The notes beneath the pieces were generated by a model. The model did no database searches. It was not told the DNA's origin and saw only the letters and a program-made list of their open reading frames with translations. The translations under genes were made by a program, and so were the position numbers. Below, piece by piece: positions 35,634 through 47,442 of a stretch of 64,000 nt of DNA (position 1 is the first letter of the stretch; each line of letters opens with the position of its first letter). Source of the DNA: Allobosea sp. (GTDB lineage Bacteria; Pseudomonadota; Alphaproteobacteria; Rhizobiales; Beijerinckiaceae); the NCBI RefSeq assembly GCF_030695125.1, contig NZ_JAUYTP010000032.1, forward strand, positions 1-64,000. Direction: 5' to 3'.

Positions 35634-38483
35634 TTACAGCGTGCGCTTGATCTCCTCGACGCGGTAGCACTCGATGACGTCGCCGGCGCGCATGTCCTGG
35701 TAGTTCTCGAAGGACATGCCGCACTCCTGGCCCGCCACCACTTCCTTGGCGTCGTCCTTGAAGCGCTTGAGCTGCGCAAGCTTGCCCTCATGAACCACGA
35801 CGTTGTCGCGGATCAGGCGGACATTGGCGCCACGCTCGATCGTGCCGTCGGTGACGCGGCAGCCGGCGATCTTGCCGACCTTGGAGACCGCGAAGATCTC
35901 GAGGATCTGCGCGTTGCCGAGCATGGTTTCGCGCAGCGTCGGCGCCAGCAGGCCCGACATCGCCGCCTTCACATCGTCCACGAGGTTGTAGATGATGTTG
36001 TAGTAGCGGATTTCGACGCCGGAGCGTTCGGCCGCCTCGCGCGCTTCCTTGTGGGCACGCACGTTGAAGCCGATCACCGCCGCGCCCGAAGCCTGGGCCA
36101 GCGTGATGTCGGATTCGGTGATGCCGCCGACGCCCGACTGAAGCACGCGCGCGCGCACCTCATCATTGCCGACCTTCTCGAGCGTGCCGACGATGGCTTC
36201 GACCGAACCCTGCACGTCACCCTTGATGACGAGCGGGAATTCCTTGCGGCCGGCGCCCTCCTTGAGGTCGCGCATCATGTCGGCGAGCGAACGGCCGGCA
36301 GCCGATCCGCCGCCACGCGCCGCGATCCGGTCGCGCTTCTGGCGCTCGCGGTAATCGGTGATCTCGCGGGCGCGGGCCTCGGACTCGACCACCGCGACGC
36401 GGTCGCCGGCCTCGGGCGTGCCGTTGAAGCCGAGCACCTCGACCGGAAGCGAGGGCGGTGCTTCCTTGATATGGGCACCGGTGTCGCCGATCAGGGCGCG
36501 CACGCGGCCCCATTCGGAGCCCGCCACGACGATATCGCCGGTGCGCAGCGTGCCGCGCTGGACGAGCACGGTGGCAACGGGGCCGCGGCCACGGTCGAGC
36601 TTGGCCTCGATCACGGTGCCTTCGGCCGGACGATCCGGGTTGGCCTTCAGGTCGAGCAGTTCGGCCTGCAGAGCAATGGCCTCGAGCAGCTTGTCGAGGT
36701 TCTTGCCGGTCTTGGCCGAGACCTCGATTTCGAGCGTCTCGCCGCCCAGCGTCTCGACCTGGATCTCGTATTGCAGCAGCTCGGCACGGACCCGCTCGGG
36801 GCTGGCGTCGGTCTTGTCGATCTTGTTGATCGCCACGATCAGTGGAACACCGGCCGCCTTGGCGTGGTTGATGGCCTCGATCGTCTGCGGCATGACGCCG
36901 TCATCGGCCGCGACGACCAGCACGACCACGTCCGTCACCTTGGCGCCGCGGGCGCGCATCGCCGTGAAGGCGGCGTGGCCGGGCGTGTCGATGAAGGTCA
37001 CCTTGGCACCCGACGGCGTCATCACCTGATAGGCGCCGATATGCTGGGTGATGCCGCCGGCCTCGCCGGTGACGACATGAGTCTGGCGGATCGCGTCGAG
37101 CAGCGAGGTCTTGCCGTGGTCGACATGGCCCATGATGGTGACGACGGCCGGGCGCGTGACCTGGGTGTCGTCGGTATCGGGCGTGTCGAACAGGCCGCCC
37201 TCGACGTCGGAATCGGCGACGCGCTTGACGGTGTGGCCCATTTCCTCGGCCACGAGCTGGGCGGTGTCGGCGTCGATCACGTCGGTGATCTTGTGCATCG
37301 CGCCCTGCTTCATCAGCAGGCGGATGACATCGACGCCCCGCTCCGTCATTCGGTTGGCGAGTTCCTGGATGGTGATCGTCTCGGGGACGATCACCTCGCG
37401 CATCACGCGCTCCTTGGCGACGTCCGAGGCGCGGTGCCCCGTCATGCGCTGGACGCGGCGGCGGAAGGCTGCGACCGAACGCGTGCGCTCGTCGTCACCA
37501 CCGGTGGCGGTCGACAGCGTCAGGCGGCCACGCACCTTTTCGCCGACCTTGGGGGTCTTGGGCGCAGGCACGGGGGCGCCGCGCGGCGGACCGCCGGCGA
37601 AGCCACCGGGGCGGCGGAACGCGGGACGCGCCTCGCCATCGTCGGGGCGGCTGCGGGGAGCCGCCGTCGACGGCGCCTGGCGCGTCGGGCGGGTGATGGC
37701 GGGCTCGGCGGGAGCCGTCGCATCGACCGGGCGCGGCGGACGCGGCGTGTCGAGGCGCGGCGGACGCGAATCCAGCCGCGGCGGACGGGCGCCGACATCG
37801 CGCATCGGGGTGCGCGGCGCGAAATCGGGACGCGGGCCCGACGGAGCCGGGCGCGGCGACGCGGCAAAGCCGGCAGCCGGCGCAGCGCCGGTCTCGGGCT
37901 GCGACGGTGCAGCGGGTGTGAATTCGCGCGGCGGCTGCGGCGGGCGCGGGGCCTGCGGCTCGTCCATGCGCTGGCGCGCGGCGCTTTCGGCGCGGCGCTT
38001 GCGGTCTTCTTCCTGGCGGCGGCGCTCTTCTTCCTCGCGCTGGCGAGCAAGAGCGGCTTCCCGCTCCTGGCGTTCGCGCTCGGCGGCGAGCGCCCGGGCG
38101 CGGGCCTCTTCCTCGGCGATGCGGCGGGCCTCGGCCTCACGGCCGCGCGAATCCGACAGGGCGCGCTGACGCGCATCCTTCTCGTCCTCGGAGAGCGTAC
38201 GCAGCAGCATGCCCGACGAAGGCCGGGACGGCGGCGTCGGCGCGGGCGGCACCGGGCGGGGCGCGGCCTGCTGGACCTGTGGGGCCGGGGCGCGCGGGGC
38301 GACCGGCTGCTCCTTGACCTCGGGGCCGGCGACACGACGCTTGACCTCGACGACCACCTGCTTGGAGCGCCCATGCGAGAAGCTCTGCCGGACAGTGCTC
38401 TGTTCGACAGGACGCTTGATCGTCAGGGTCTTCGGGGGGCCGACGGTCAAAGTCTTGTCGCCCGGGGTCTTGGTATCACTCAT
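35634..38483 (-). CDS. infB: Translation initiation factor IF-2
   Basis: 949 residues. The N-terminal third is low-complexity and rich in Arg, Pro, Ala and Glu, with a charged helical stretch near 110-170 and PPRLD repeats. The IF2 N-domain has [20 protein letters not shown], the G domain has [22 protein letters not shown] and NKIDK, and the C2 domain has [19 protein letters not shown]. It positions initiator tRNA on the 30S subunit. Its start overlaps the YlxR stop (ATGA). Confidence 0.98.
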   Translation of the reverse strand: MSDTKTPGDKTLTVGPPKTLTIKRPVEQSTVRQSFSHGRSKQVVVEVKRRVAGPEVKEQPVAPRAPAPQVQQAAPRPVPPAPTPPSRPSSGMLLRTLSEDEKDARQRALSDSRGREAEARRIAEEEARARALAAERERQEREAALARQREEEERRRQEEDRKRRAESAARQRMDEPQAPRPPQPPREFTPAAPSQPETGAAPAAGFAASPRPAPSGPRPDFAPRTPMRDVGARPPRLDSRPPRLDTPRPPRPVDATAPAEPAITRPTRQAPSTAAPRSRPDDGEARPAFRRPGGFAGGPPRGAPVPAPKTPKVGEKVRGRLTLSTATGGDDERTRSVAAFRRRVQRMTGHRASDVAKERVMREVIVPETITIQELANRMTERGVDVIRLLMKQGAMHKITDVIDADTAQLVAEEMGHTVKRVADSDVEGGLFDTPDTDDTQVTRPAVVTIMGHVDHGKTSLLDAIRQTHVVTGEAGGITQHIGAYQVMTPSGAKVTFIDTPGHAAFTAMRARGAKVTDVVVLVVAADDGVMPQTIEAINHAKAAGVPLIVAINKIDKTDASPERVRAELLQYEIQVETLGGETLEIEVSAKTGKNLDKLLEAIALQAELLDLKANPDRPAEGTVIEAKLDRGRGPVATVLVQRGTLRTGDIVVAGSEWGRVRALIGDTGAHIKEAPPSLPVEVLGFNGTPEAGDRVAVVESEARAREITDYRERQKRDRIAARGGGSAAGRSLADMMRDLKEGAGRKEFPLVIKGDVQGSVEAIVGTLEKVGNDEVRARVLQSGVGGITESDITLAQASGAAVIGFNVRAHKEAREAAERSGVEIRYYNIIYNLVDDVKAAMSGLLAPTLRETMLGNAQILEIFAVSKVGKIAGCRVTDGTIERGANVRLIRDNVVVHEGKLAQLKRFKDDAKEVVAGQECGMSFENYQDMRAGDVIECYRVEEIKRTL

Positions 38484-39253
38484 TCTGTGCTCGGTCCTGC
38501 CGCGTTCGGTCCAGCCGGTTCGGTCGTTCGTTGGTCTACGGAATCATCGTCTGCGGAGTCGGAGCTTGTCGGCTCCTCCGGGTCGATTGCACCGGCATCG
38601 TCCGTCCGATAGCGAACGAGCCGACGCCAGCGGGAGAGGAAACCCTCGGCCGCCGGTCCCGGAGCAAGCGCCGCATGTATCACATGTGGGCGGCCCAACG
38701 CCAATTCCAAATCTTCGCCTGCGAAAATTGCCACGACCGGCACCTTGCGCGGCTTGAGCCGGGCCTCCTCGCGGGCGATTTCCGCTCGTCGCAACGCCTG
38801 GCCGATCTTCCGGCGGCCATCCTCGGCGCCGTCGCTGGCCTCGATCACGGCCGCGCAGCGCCCCGAGCCGATCACCGCCTCGACCTTGGCGAAGCCGGCT
38901 TGCACCAGCCCGGCCTTGTTCGACATGGCCAGCGCCTGCAACGCATCCTTCAGCATCAGCCCGTCGATCATCGCCACCAGATCGGGCGGTACGACGACCT
39001 TGGTCTTCAGCGAACGCTCGAAGGAGCGGCGCTTGAGCGCTTCCGCCACGGTCGCGGCGCTGAGGCTCGCCCAGACGCCGCGACCCGGCAGCTTGCGCCG
39101 CAGATCGGGGACCAGCGTGTTGTCGGGCCCGACGACGAAACGGATCATGTCGTCGGGCGACTTCACCGCCCGCGTCACGACACAGCTCCGCTCCGGCCCG
39201 TCCTTGCGGTCCTGGCGCGTCTCGCGTGCGCCGCGCGCAGCGGTTGCTGTCAT
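38480..39253 (-). CDS. ylxR: YlxR-type RNA-binding protein (DUF448 with L7Ae-like domain)
   Basis: 257 residues. The N-terminal DUF448 domain has [20 protein letters not shown] and [11 protein letters not shown], where YlxR proteins carry a conserved GRGAY-type motif. The second domain ([23 protein letters not shown]) resembles L7Ae/L30e RNA-binding proteins. The last 60 residues are acidic and probably disordered. The gene is embedded between nusA and infB, its standard place. Family members bind RNA, and some are linked to RNase P; the role here is inferred only from position. Confidence 0.9.
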   Translation of the reverse strand: MTATAARGARETRQDRKDGPERSCVVTRAVKSPDDMIRFVVGPDNTLVPDLRRKLPGRGVWASLSAATVAEALKRRSFERSLKTKVVVPPDLVAMIDGLMLKDALQALAMSNKAGLVQAGFAKVEAVIGSGRCAAVIEASDGAEDGRRKIGQALRRAEIAREEARLKPRKVPVVAIFAGEDLELALGRPHVIHAALAPGPAAEGFLSRWRRLVRYRTDDAGAIDPEEPTSSDSADDDSVDQRTTEPAGPNAAGPSTE

Positions 39254-39267
39254 CGTGGGCGTCCGGC

Positions 39268-40881
39268 TCAGGCCTCCGCCGTCTCGTCGGCGGCGAGTTC
39301 GGTCTCTTCGGCGGGCTCTTCAGCCGGCGCTTCGACCCAGCCGGCGAGGACACGCGCGGCCATCACGATCGCCTCTGCATCCTGCCGCGACAGGTCGAAC
39401 CCGTCGAGATAGCCGGAATGGCGGGTGCTCTCGCCGTCCTTGCGCTCGGTCCAGCCGACGAGATCGTCGGTCGCGCAGCCGGCGAGATCCTCGACGCTCT
39501 TCACGTCGTTCTCGCCCAGCGCGACCATCATGGCGGTGGTGATGCCCGAAACCTCGCGCAGACCGTCCTCGACGCCCAGCGCCAGGCGCTTTTCGTCGAA
39601 TTCGGCCTCGACGGCGGCCAGGTATTCCTGCGCACGGGCCTGAATCTCGGCGCCGGTGTCCTCGTCGAAGCCCTCGATCGAGGCGAGCTCGGAGGGATCG
39701 ACATAGGCGACCTCCTCGACCGTGCGGAAGCCTTCCGAGGCGAGCAGCTGGCCGACCGTCTCGTCGACGTTCAGCGCGTTCATGAAGATCTCGGTGCGGC
39801 TCAGGAACTCCTTCTGGCGGCGCTCCGATTCCTCAGCCTCGGTCAGGATGTCGATATCCCAGCCGGTGAGCTGCGAGGCGAGGCGGACGTTCTGGCCGCG
39901 GCGGCCGATGGCGAGCGAGAGCTGCTCGTCGGGCACCACCACCTCGATCTTGTCGGCCTCCTCGTCGAGCACGACCTTGGCGACTTCCGCCGGCTGCAGC
40001 GCGTTGACGACGAAGGTCGCGATGTCGGGCGACCACGGGATGATGTCGATCTTCTCGCCCTGCAGTTCGCCGACGACGGCCTGGACGCGCGAACCCCTCA
40101 TGCCGACGCAGGCGCCGACGGGGTCGATCGAGGAGTCGCGGCTGATCACGGCGATCTTGGCGCGCGAACCGGGATCGCGGGCGACCGCCTTGACCTCGAC
40201 GATCCCGTCATAGATCTCGGGCACTTCCTGGCCGAACAGCTTGGCCATGAACTGCGGATGCGTGCGCGACAGGAAGATCTGCGGGCCGCGCGGCTCGCGG
40301 CGCACGTCGTAGACATAGGCGCGGGCGCGGTCGCCGACCTTGAAGGTCTCGCGCGGGATCATCTCGTCGCGGCGGATGATCGCCTCGCCGCGGCCGAGAT
40401 CGACGAAGACATTGCCGTATTCGACGCGCTTGACCGCGCCGTTGACGATCTCGCCGATGCGATCCTTGTATTCGTCGTACTGCCGGTCGCGCTCGGCCTC
40501 GCGCACCTTCTGCACGATGACCTGCTTGGCCGACTGGGCGGCGATACGGCCGAAATCGAAGGGCGGCAGCGGATCGGCGATGACGTCGCCGACCTGGGCG
40601 GCCGGATTGTGGCGCTTGGCTTCGTCGACGGTGATCTCGATGGCGCCGTTCTCGACCTGCTCGACCACCTGGAGGTGGCGGGCCAGCCTGAGCTCGCCGG
40701 TCTTGGTGTTGATCTCGGCATGAACATCCGTCTCGGCGCCGTAGCGCGAGCGGGCGGCCTTGGCGATCGCGTCCTGCATCGCATCGACGACGATCTGCCG
40801 GTCGATCGACTTTTCGCGGGCGACCGCATCGGCGATCTGCAGCAGTTCGAGCCTGTTGGCGCTGACGACCATGACGCTCAC
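39268..40881 (-). CDS. nusA: Transcription termination/antitermination factor NusA
   Basis: 537 residues. The N-terminal RNA-polymerase-binding domain begins [21 protein letters not shown]1 ([20 protein letters not shown]) and two KH domains ([35 protein letters not shown]) follow. Two acidic helix-hairpin-helix repeats end the protein. NusA modulates pausing, termination and rRNA antitermination, and in E. coli represses its own operon by termination in the leader. The start overlaps the rimP stop (ATGA at 40878-40881). Confidence 0.97.
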   Translation of the reverse strand: MSVMVVSANRLELLQIADAVAREKSIDRQIVVDAMQDAIAKAARSRYGAETDVHAEINTKTGELRLARHLQVVEQVENGAIEITVDEAKRHNPAAQVGDVIADPLPPFDFGRIAAQSAKQVIVQKVREAERDRQYDEYKDRIGEIVNGAVKRVEYGNVFVDLGRGEAIIRRDEMIPRETFKVGDRARAYVYDVRREPRGPQIFLSRTHPQFMAKLFGQEVPEIYDGIVEVKAVARDPGSRAKIAVISRDSSIDPVGACVGMRGSRVQAVVGELQGEKIDIIPWSPDIATFVVNALQPAEVAKVVLDEEADKIEVVVPDEQLSLAIGRRGQNVRLASQLTGWDIDILTEAEESERRQKEFLSRTEIFMNALNVDETVGQLLASEGFRTVEEVAYVDPSELASIEGFDEDTGAEIQARAQEYLAAVEAEFDEKRLALGVEDGLREVSGITTAMMVALGENDVKSVEDLAGCATDDLVGWTERKDGESTRHSGYLDGFDLSRQDAEAIVMAARVLAGWVEAPAEEPAEETELAADETAEA

Positions 40882-41600
40882 TCCTCTTCCGGGTTTGTGT
40901 CTTGCGGAGCAGGTCCGCGCTTGTTCTTCGACGCCGAGTCCTTCGAGGCCGGGGCCTTGTCGGGGCGCGGGCCCAGCGATTTCTTGCGGCCCTTGGGCGG
41001 GGCGGCGATCTCGTCGGCGGTCGGCATTTCCGGCGGCAGGCCCGCCTTGCCGCGCCGGAGCGATTCGGTGACGAGCGCGTCCGTCAGCACCAGGCGAGCG
41101 TCGGCGATCAGCGACATCGGGATCGCGACGTCGCGCTCCTCTTCGGATTTGGCGTCGTCGCGCGACAGAAGCGCATTGCCGCCTGAGACGCCGAGCAGGA
41201 TGCCGCGGAAGCGCTTGCGACCGAGAACGACCGTCTCGGTATCGATCTTGGCGAGATGCCCGGCCCAGCGCTCGAAGTCGCCCGCCCGCACCAGCGGACG
41301 GTCGATGCCCGGCGACGAGACCTCGAGATGATAGGCGACCTGGATCGGATCATCGACGTCGAGCGCCGGCGAAACCGCCTGGCTGACCGCTTCGCAGCCC
41401 TCGACATTCATCGTGCCATCGGGCCGCTCGGCCATGATCTGGACGGTGCAGCCGTTCTGGCCGGTAACGCGCACGCGCACCAGCCGATAGCCGAGATCGA
41501 CGATCGCCGGCTCGATGATCGCCGCCACGCGCGCGGCCACGCCGCTCTCGACGACGATGCGCTTGTCGTTGTCCTGGTCCGTTGCTGTCGGCTCGTTCAT
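40878..41600 (-). CDS. rimP: Ribosome maturation factor RimP
   Basis: 240 residues. The N-domain has [20 protein letters not shown] and the signature [20 protein letters not shown]; the C-domain has [12 protein letters not shown]. The last 60 residues are a Lys/Pro/Ser-rich extension absent from E. coli RimP. It is needed for 30S assembly and is the first gene of rimP-nusA-ylxR-infB-rbfA-truB. A terminator-like hairpin lies 143 bp upstream of its start, inside what should be its leader. Confidence 0.95.
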   Translation of the reverse strand: MNEPTATDQDNDKRIVVESGVAARVAAIIEPAIVDLGYRLVRVRVTGQNGCTVQIMAERPDGTMNVEGCEAVSQAVSPALDVDDPIQVAYHLEVSSPGIDRPLVRAGDFERWAGHLAKIDTETVVLGRKRFRGILLGVSGGNALLSRDDAKSEEERDVAIPMSLIADARLVLTDALVTESLRRGKAGLPPEMPTADEIAAPPKGRKKSLGPRPDKAPASKDSASKNKRGPAPQDTNPEEE

Positions 41601-41742
41601 GCCCTGGCTGCCTGCCTGTCACCCGGAAAAGGTCCGGCTCCGACCGAAGGATGGCACATGGCGCCGTCCGTCACGGTCCGTTTCGAAGGCGGCCGCGTGT
41701 CGGCGTCATGGTCCGGCCCGGGCTGGGCTGAAGCCAACAAAA

Positions 41743-41768
41743 AAGAGCGGGCCTTCCGGCCCGCTCTT
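41743..41768 (-). terminator. Intrinsic terminator upstream of rimP (attenuator or sRNA end)
   Basis: AAGAGCGGGCC (41743-41753) and GGCCCGCTCTT (41758-41768) pair perfectly around TTCC, and on the minus strand a run of six T follows. It would stop leftward RNA that starts to its right, in the 190 bp before the DUF2336 gene. No convincing gene lies there, so it ends either a small RNA or a rimP-operon leader. Confidence 0.8.
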
Positions 41769-41960
41769 GATCATCGGCTGATACCGAAACCAGAGCTGTT
41801 GGCTGCTATTTAGTCTGCATCGACCGCGCATGCAAGCGTCCTCGGCAGTTTCCGTCTTCGCGGGCCCTCGCGGCCGAGCGGCTGTTTCGCGCGCTGCGCT
41901 AACCGGCTGGTCATCCTTCTGCGGCATGGTGGCGCGCTAGGCGTTGTTTGGGGTTGCGGT
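41769..41960 (-). ncRNA. Candidate leader or small RNA ahead of rimP
   Basis: This stretch lies between the divergent rimP operon and the DUF2336 gene and leads directly into the T-run terminator at 41743-41768. A 73-codon open frame on the same strand (from 41927) reads through the terminator stem, which argues against it being a normal protein gene. I therefore list the region as a possible noncoding leader or sRNA; its 5' end is unknown. The remaining 41601-41742 shows nothing I can assign. Confidence 0.35.
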
Positions 41961-43049
41961 ATGAGTTCTGTCAGTACGCTGTTGCGCGACCTCGAGACGA
42001 CGATGGTGCGCGGCTCGACCGATGACCGCACGCAGATTTTGTCGCGGCTGACGGACCTGTTTCTCAGCACCGCCGCCGTGATGGACGAAGACCAGGTCGG
42101 CATTTTCGACGTCGTCATCGGACGCCTCTCGCGTGCCATCGAACTCAGGGCCCGCATCGAGCTTTCGGAGCGGCTTGCCCCCGTCCCCAACGCGCCAGCC
42201 GGCGTGGTGCGCCAGCTCGCGCTCGACGAGATCGCCGTCGCGCGTCCGGTCCTCGTCGAGTCCAAGCGGCTGACCGACCAGGACCTCGTCGCCATCGCGG
42301 CCGCCAAGGGGCGTGACCACATGGTCGCCATCACGCAGCGCACCGATCTGGGCGAACCCGTTACCGATTTCCTGATCCTACGCGGCGGCCGGATCGTGAC
42401 CCATGCCATCGCCGCCAATCAGACGGCCCGCTTCTCCCATCACGGCATGGGCGTTCTGGTCATGCGCGCTGTCCAGGACGAGGTGCTGCAGACGGCGCTC
42501 GGCGACAGGAGCGATCTTCCCGCCGATCTGGGCGCCCAGCTCATGGTGGCCGCCAAGAACTCGGCCCGCCGCCGCATCACGGCGAGCCTCGACCCCGACA
42601 TGGCCGGGGAGATCGACGGGGCGGTCGAGCGCGGGGCCCAGGCCGTCGCCGCGCAGGCGCAGATCCATGGCAATCTCGGCGCCGTCAACGAGGCGCTGGC
42701 CGAGATCAACCGGCTCAACGACGCCGGCCAGCTCGACGAGCAGGCGGTCGCGCGCTTCGCCGCCGCTGGCGCGACAGAGCAGGCCATCTGTGCTGTGGCC
42801 GTGCTCGCCCAGCTGAGCCTGCCCGCTGCCGAGCAGGTCGTTCTTGGGGTGGATCGCGACGCCGTTCTGCTGGTGGCCCGCGGACTCGGCTGGTCCTGGG
42901 ACACGGCGGCCGCGCTGATCGGGCTGCGCAAGGATTTCGGCAAATCGGACGCGGCGGTCGAACGGGCGCGCCAGCATTTCCGCACGCTCGCCCAGCCGAC
43001 CGCTCAGCGTGTGCTGGGCTTCCTCAGGATGCGCGACGCACAGCCGTGA
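41961..43049 (+). CDS. DUF2336-domain protein
   Basis: 362 residues, almost entirely helical, of the alphaproteobacterial DUF2336 family: STDDRTQILSRLTDLFLSTA, LDEIAVARPVLVESKRLTDQ, LVAIAAAKGRDHMVAITQRT and SARRRITASLDPDMAGEI. The repeated helix pairs resemble HEAT-like scaffolds. No catalytic motif, signal peptide or membrane segment is visible. The family function is unknown. Its 3' end overlaps the convergent trmB gene by 26 bp. Confidence 0.88.
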   Translation: MSSVSTLLRDLETTMVRGSTDDRTQILSRLTDLFLSTAAVMDEDQVGIFDVVIGRLSRAIELRARIELSERLAPVPNAPAGVVRQLALDEIAVARPVLVESKRLTDQDLVAIAAAKGRDHMVAITQRTDLGEPVTDFLILRGGRIVTHAIAANQTARFSHHGMGVLVMRAVQDEVLQTALGDRSDLPADLGAQLMVAAKNSARRRITASLDPDMAGEIDGAVERGAQAVAAQAQIHGNLGAVNEALAEINRLNDAGQLDEQAVARFAAAGATEQAICAVAVLAQLSLPAAEQVVLGVDRDAVLLVARGLGWSWDTAAALIGLRKDFGKSDAAVERARQHFRTLAQPTAQRVLGFLRMRDAQP

Positions 43050-43716
43050 GATAGCTCGGCACGCGCCCGGCCGCGACCGCCTTGGCCTCGTAGCGGGTGC
43101 GGATCCAGCCGGGATAGGGCCGGCGCCAGTCGTCGGCCCTTTCGTCGGTCCAGTCGAAATCCGGCGAGCGCGCCAGCCGGGCCAGCGTCCAGCCGACATA
43201 ATCGTCGATGTCGCTGGCGAAGCGGAAGCGTCCGCCACGACGCAAGGTCCGCGCGAACAGCTCCAGCGTCCGCTCGGAGACGAAACGGCGCTTGCGCTGG
43301 CGCCGCTTCGGCCAGGGATCGGGGTAGAGCAGGTCGATCGCGTCGAGCGAACCCTCCGGAAGGCGCGGTAGCATCAACGCCGCATCGCCGTCCCAGATCC
43401 TGATGTTGGTCAGGCCTTCGCGTTCGATGATGGCCAGGAACTTGGCCATGCCGTTGATGAACGGCTCGACGCCGATGAACCCGATCTGCGGGCTCTCGCG
43501 CATCCGGTGCAGCAGATGCTCGCCGCCGCCGAAACCGATTTCCAGCCGCACGGCCTCGACCGGCCGCGGAAACAGGGCCGCCAGATCGGGAATCTCGCCT
43601 TCGGGCAGCCGCAGCCGCGGCAGCACACTGTCGATCATCGCGCTCTGCCCGTCGCGCAGCGCCTTGCCCTTGCGCCGGCCGAAGAAGGCCCGGTCGGGAT
43701 CGTAGTCGTTTGTCAT
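43024..43716 (-). CDS. trmB: tRNA (guanine-N7-)-methyltransferase
   Basis: 230 residues from the ATG at 43716 (MTNDYDPDRAFFGRRKG). The SAM motif LEIGFGGGEHLLHRM lies near 66, FIGVEPFINGMAKFL near 87, and the family box DLLYPDPWPKRRQRKRRFVS near 130 with the catalytic Asp. It adds the methyl group to G46 in the tRNA variable loop. The gene follows metK by position but is separated from it by a repeat and the metK terminator, so it is transcribed separately. Confidence 0.95.
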   Translation of the reverse strand: MTNDYDPDRAFFGRRKGKALRDGQSAMIDSVLPRLRLPEGEIPDLAALFPRPVEAVRLEIGFGGGEHLLHRMRESPQIGFIGVEPFINGMAKFLAIIEREGLTNIRIWDGDAALMLPRLPEGSLDAIDLLYPDPWPKRRQRKRRFVSERTLELFARTLRRGGRFRFASDIDDYVGWTLARLARSPDFDWTDERADDWRRPYPGWIRTRYEAKAVAAGRVPSYLTAVRRAS

Positions 43717-43750
43717 GAGCGGTCTTTGAAAATGTCTCAGGGAAACGCGC

Positions 43751-43858
43751 GTCATCCTGGACAAGCGGCGAAGCCGCGCCGATCCGGGATCCATCATAGG
43801 GCGCCGAGGCTGCCCGATGATGGATCCCGGCGCTCCGCTTCGCTACGGCCAGGATGAC
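43751..43858. repeat. Palindromic intergenic element (type GTCATCCTGG)
   Basis: A 108-bp inverted-repeat element. Ends GTCATCCTGG and CCAGGATGAC are exact mirrors, and inner arms CCGGGATCCATCAT and ATGATGGATCCCGG pair perfectly around a GC-rich centre. The same arms occur in the element at 54054-54159, so these are two copies of one family. It sits between trmB and metK. Confidence 0.88.
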
Positions 43859-43890
43859 GGCGCGTTTCTAGCGCAATCCGCCAAAAGAAA

Positions 43891-43914
43891 AAGGCCGGGA
43901 CTGAGCCCGGCCTT
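43891..43914 (-). terminator. Intrinsic terminator of metK
   Basis: AAGGCCGGG (43891-43899) and CCCGGCCTT (43906-43914) pair around ACTGAG; the minus strand continues with a T-rich run. It is 26 bp past the metK stop. Confidence 0.88.
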
Positions 43915-43940
43915 CATCGATGTCAGATTGAAGCCTGCGC

Positions 43941-45146
<1,206 letters not shown>

Positions 45147-45308
45147 GGTCGGACAGCCCTTGCTCAGGGGTGGGACGGGTAACCGGCACGGAAAACGAGC
45201 CGATCGACGAAAACGGCCATCCTCTTTGCAGCGGACGCGTTCGCCGTCAAGCACGGCAATCCGTTAATCGGGCGCTTCGTTCGTCAGGGCGAACGAAAAC
45301 AGGATGAT

Positions 45309-45722
45309 TTACGCGGTTGCGACGTCTTCGTCGGCCAGCGACTCGACGAGGTCGATGATCCGGCGTCTGACCTTTGCGTTCTTGATGCGCACGAAAGCCT
45401 TGGTCAGCTGCACGCCTTCGCTGCTCGACATGAAGTCGGAGACATAGGCATTGGCCGCGGAGTCGGAGAAGCCGCCGGTGGGCATGTCGCCCGTCGGTGC
45501 GCCCTCGAAGAAAAACGACACCGGCACGTCGAGCATCTTGGCGATCTGCTGCAAGCGGCTCGCACTGATTCGATTGGAGCCCTTTTCGTATTTCTGAACC
45601 TGCTGGAAGGTCAGTCCGAGTGCGTCGCCGAGCTTTTCCTGGCTGACGCCAGCGAGCATCCGCTGCATACGCACACGACTGCCTACATGGCGGTCGATCG
45701 GATTGGGGACTTTCTTCAACAT
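45309..45722 (-). CDS. XRE-family helix-turn-helix regulator
   Basis: 137 residues. IDRHVGSRVRMQRMLAGVSQ and EKLGDALGLTFQQVQKYEKG form the helix-turn-helix (about 8-67), followed by RISASRLQQIAKMLDVPVSF. The tail (SEGVQLTKAFVRIKNAKVRR) is a conserved helix in rhizobial homologues that also neighbour metK and lnt. It may control metK, but it is separated from it by 162 bp. Two GTGTACC direct repeats (45742-45748, 45802-45808) stand in its own upstream region. Confidence 0.9.
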   Translation of the reverse strand: MLKKVPNPIDRHVGSRVRMQRMLAGVSQEKLGDALGLTFQQVQKYEKGSNRISASRLQQIAKMLDVPVSFFFEGAPTGDMPTGGFSDSAANAYVSDFMSSSEGVQLTKAFVRIKNAKVRRRIIDLVESLADEDVATA

Positions 45723-45846
45723 GAACGACAGCCTTAGGTCAGTGTACCTTCGCCAGATGCATTGCCTCTGGGGAAGGCATAGTCAACTCATTGGGACGGC
45801 GGTGTACCAACTCCTTAGCCCATCGGTAAATAAGTTCCAAATGGGA

Positions 45847-47442
45847 TTAATCGCGCGGCGCGATCCGGGACACGAGCATCAACCCGCCCAACAGCAGCAC
45901 ATAGATCATGTCACCGAAACGCGCGTAAAGCGTGGCAGGCCCGGCGCGCGGCAGCCCTGAATCCAAAACGCCTTCGCGACCCAGCGGCAGGCGAGCGAGG
46001 ATCCGGCCATAGCCGTCCGTCACCGCGGAGATGCCGGTGTTGGCGACGCGCACCAGCGGCAGTCCCTCCTCGATCGCCCGCAACTGCGCCTGGGCGAAAT
46101 GCTGGTAGGGTCCGCTGGTCTGGCCGAACCAGCCGTCATTGGTCAGGTTGAGCATGAAGCCGACGCGCGGCCCCTGCGGCGCGACCTCGCCGGGAAAGAC
46201 CACCTCGTAACAGATCAGCGGGGCCGCCGGCGGCAGGCCCCGGATGGAAAGCGGCAACCGGCGCGTGCCCGCGGCGAAGCCCCCAGGCACGGCGACGAAT
46301 TCCGACAGCCCGACGCGGCGGATCAGCGTCTCCAGAACCGCCGGCAGGTATTCTCCGAACGGAACCAGATGCACCTTGTCGTAGCTGGAGACGATCGTGC
46401 CTTCGTCGTCGACCACCTGGATGGAATTGAAGATCGGCGGCCGGCTGTCGCCGGGCAGCGGCTCGCCGGCCCGTGCCGCGCCGGTGATCAGCGTGGTGTT
46501 GGGCGGCAGCAGCGCCGCGATGCGCGACAGCGCTTGCGGCGTGCGCCCGAGCAGGAAGGGGAAGGCCGATTCCGGCCAGATCAGATGGGTGACCGCCTGG
46601 ACGCCCGGCGTGGTTGGGCTGGTCGCCCGGTCGCTCAGCGCCAGATACTGGTTGAGGATCGCCTCGCCATTGCGGGCATTGAACTTGGCGTCCTGCGGCA
46701 GGTTGGGCTGCATCAGCCGCAACTGGACACCGGCGACGAGCGGGGATGGCTCCGCCGGAACGCGCCACAGGCCAAAGCCGATCAGGCCTGCGAGGACGAC
46801 GAGCCCTGCGCCCGGCGCGCGCCAGCGCGCGGGGCGGGTTTCCGCTGTCCCGAGCGTCGCCGGCGCCGCGCCGATCGCGATCGCGAGGAGCGTCAATCCG
46901 TAGAGACCGACGACCGAGGCGATCTGCGCGATCTGCGCCTGCCCGGCGAGCATCATGCCGTAGACGTTCCACGGAAATCCCGTCAGCACGTGCCCACGCA
47001 GCCATTCGCTGAGCGAGAGCATGACCGCCAGCGTCAGGATGCGCCCGGCTCCCGATGACCAGACCAGCCGGGCGCAGCCGAAGCCCAGGGCCGGGAAGAA
47101 CGCCAGCAGGGCCGGCAGCGCGACGACACCGAGCGGCATCGCCCATGCGAACTTGTCGGCCTCGACCAGGAACGCCGCGCCCAGCCACCACAGACCCGCG
47201 AGGAAGAAGCCGAAGCCCCACCACCAGCCGACCGCGGCGGCGGCGCGGAACCGGCCCGCAGCGCTCCGGCCGACGGCGCCGTCGATCAGCCACACCGCGA
47301 CGGTCATCGGCACGACGATCAAGGGCCACAGGTCGAGCGGCGGCAGGGCCAGCGCACCACTGGCGCCCGCGCCGAGCGCGATCAATCGTCTGCGCCAACC
47401 CCAGGCGAGGATGACGCCGTCGGCCAGGGCTGCGAGGCGCAT
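45847..47442 (-). CDS. lnt: Apolipoprotein N-acyltransferase
   Basis: 531 residues. The N-terminal half has about six to seven membrane helices (for example [18 protein letters not shown] and [16 protein letters not shown]). The C-terminal nitrilase-like domain has the catalytic Glu in the [12 protein letters not shown] strand, Lys near [13 protein letters not shown], and Cys in [30 protein letters not shown] follows. It adds the third acyl chain to lipoproteins in the inner membrane, which LolA-dependent transport needs. It overlaps the upstream CorC gene by one base. Confidence 0.96.
   Translation of the reverse strand: MRLAALADGVILAWGWRRRLIALGAGASGALALPPLDLWPLIVVPMTVAVWLIDGAVGRSAAGRFRAAAAVGWWWGFGFFLAGLWWLGAAFLVEADKFAWAMPLGVVALPALLAFFPALGFGCARLVWSSGAGRILTLAVMLSLSEWLRGHVLTGFPWNVYGMMLAGQAQIAQIASVVGLYGLTLLAIAIGAAPATLGTAETRPARWRAPGAGLVVLAGLIGFGLWRVPAEPSPLVAGVQLRLMQPNLPQDAKFNARNGEAILNQYLALSDRATSPTTPGVQAVTHLIWPESAFPFLLGRTPQALSRIAALLPPNTTLITGAARAGEPLPGDSRPPIFNSIQVVDDEGTIVSSYDKVHLVPFGEYLPAVLETLIRRVGLSEFVAVPGGFAAGTRRLPLSIRGLPPAAPLICYEVVFPGEVAPQGPRVGFMLNLTNDGWFGQTSGPYQHFAQAQLRAIEEGLPLVRVANTGISAVTDGYGRILARLPLGREGVLDSGLPRAGPATLYARFGDMIYVLLLGGLMLVSRIAPRD

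Noticed and set aside
35790..38612. Long rightward open frame (940 codons) opposite infB
   Set aside because: Complement of the infB reading frame; composition is low-complexity and no domain is visible.
41706..41927. 73-codon leftward frame ahead of rimP
   Set aside because: It reads through the stem and T-run of a strong terminator and shows no family; a noncoding leader or sRNA explains the region better.
45147..45308. Possible SAM-sensing riboswitch upstream of metK
   Set aside because: I could not recognise the conserved core of any SAM riboswitch class in this 162-bp spacer.
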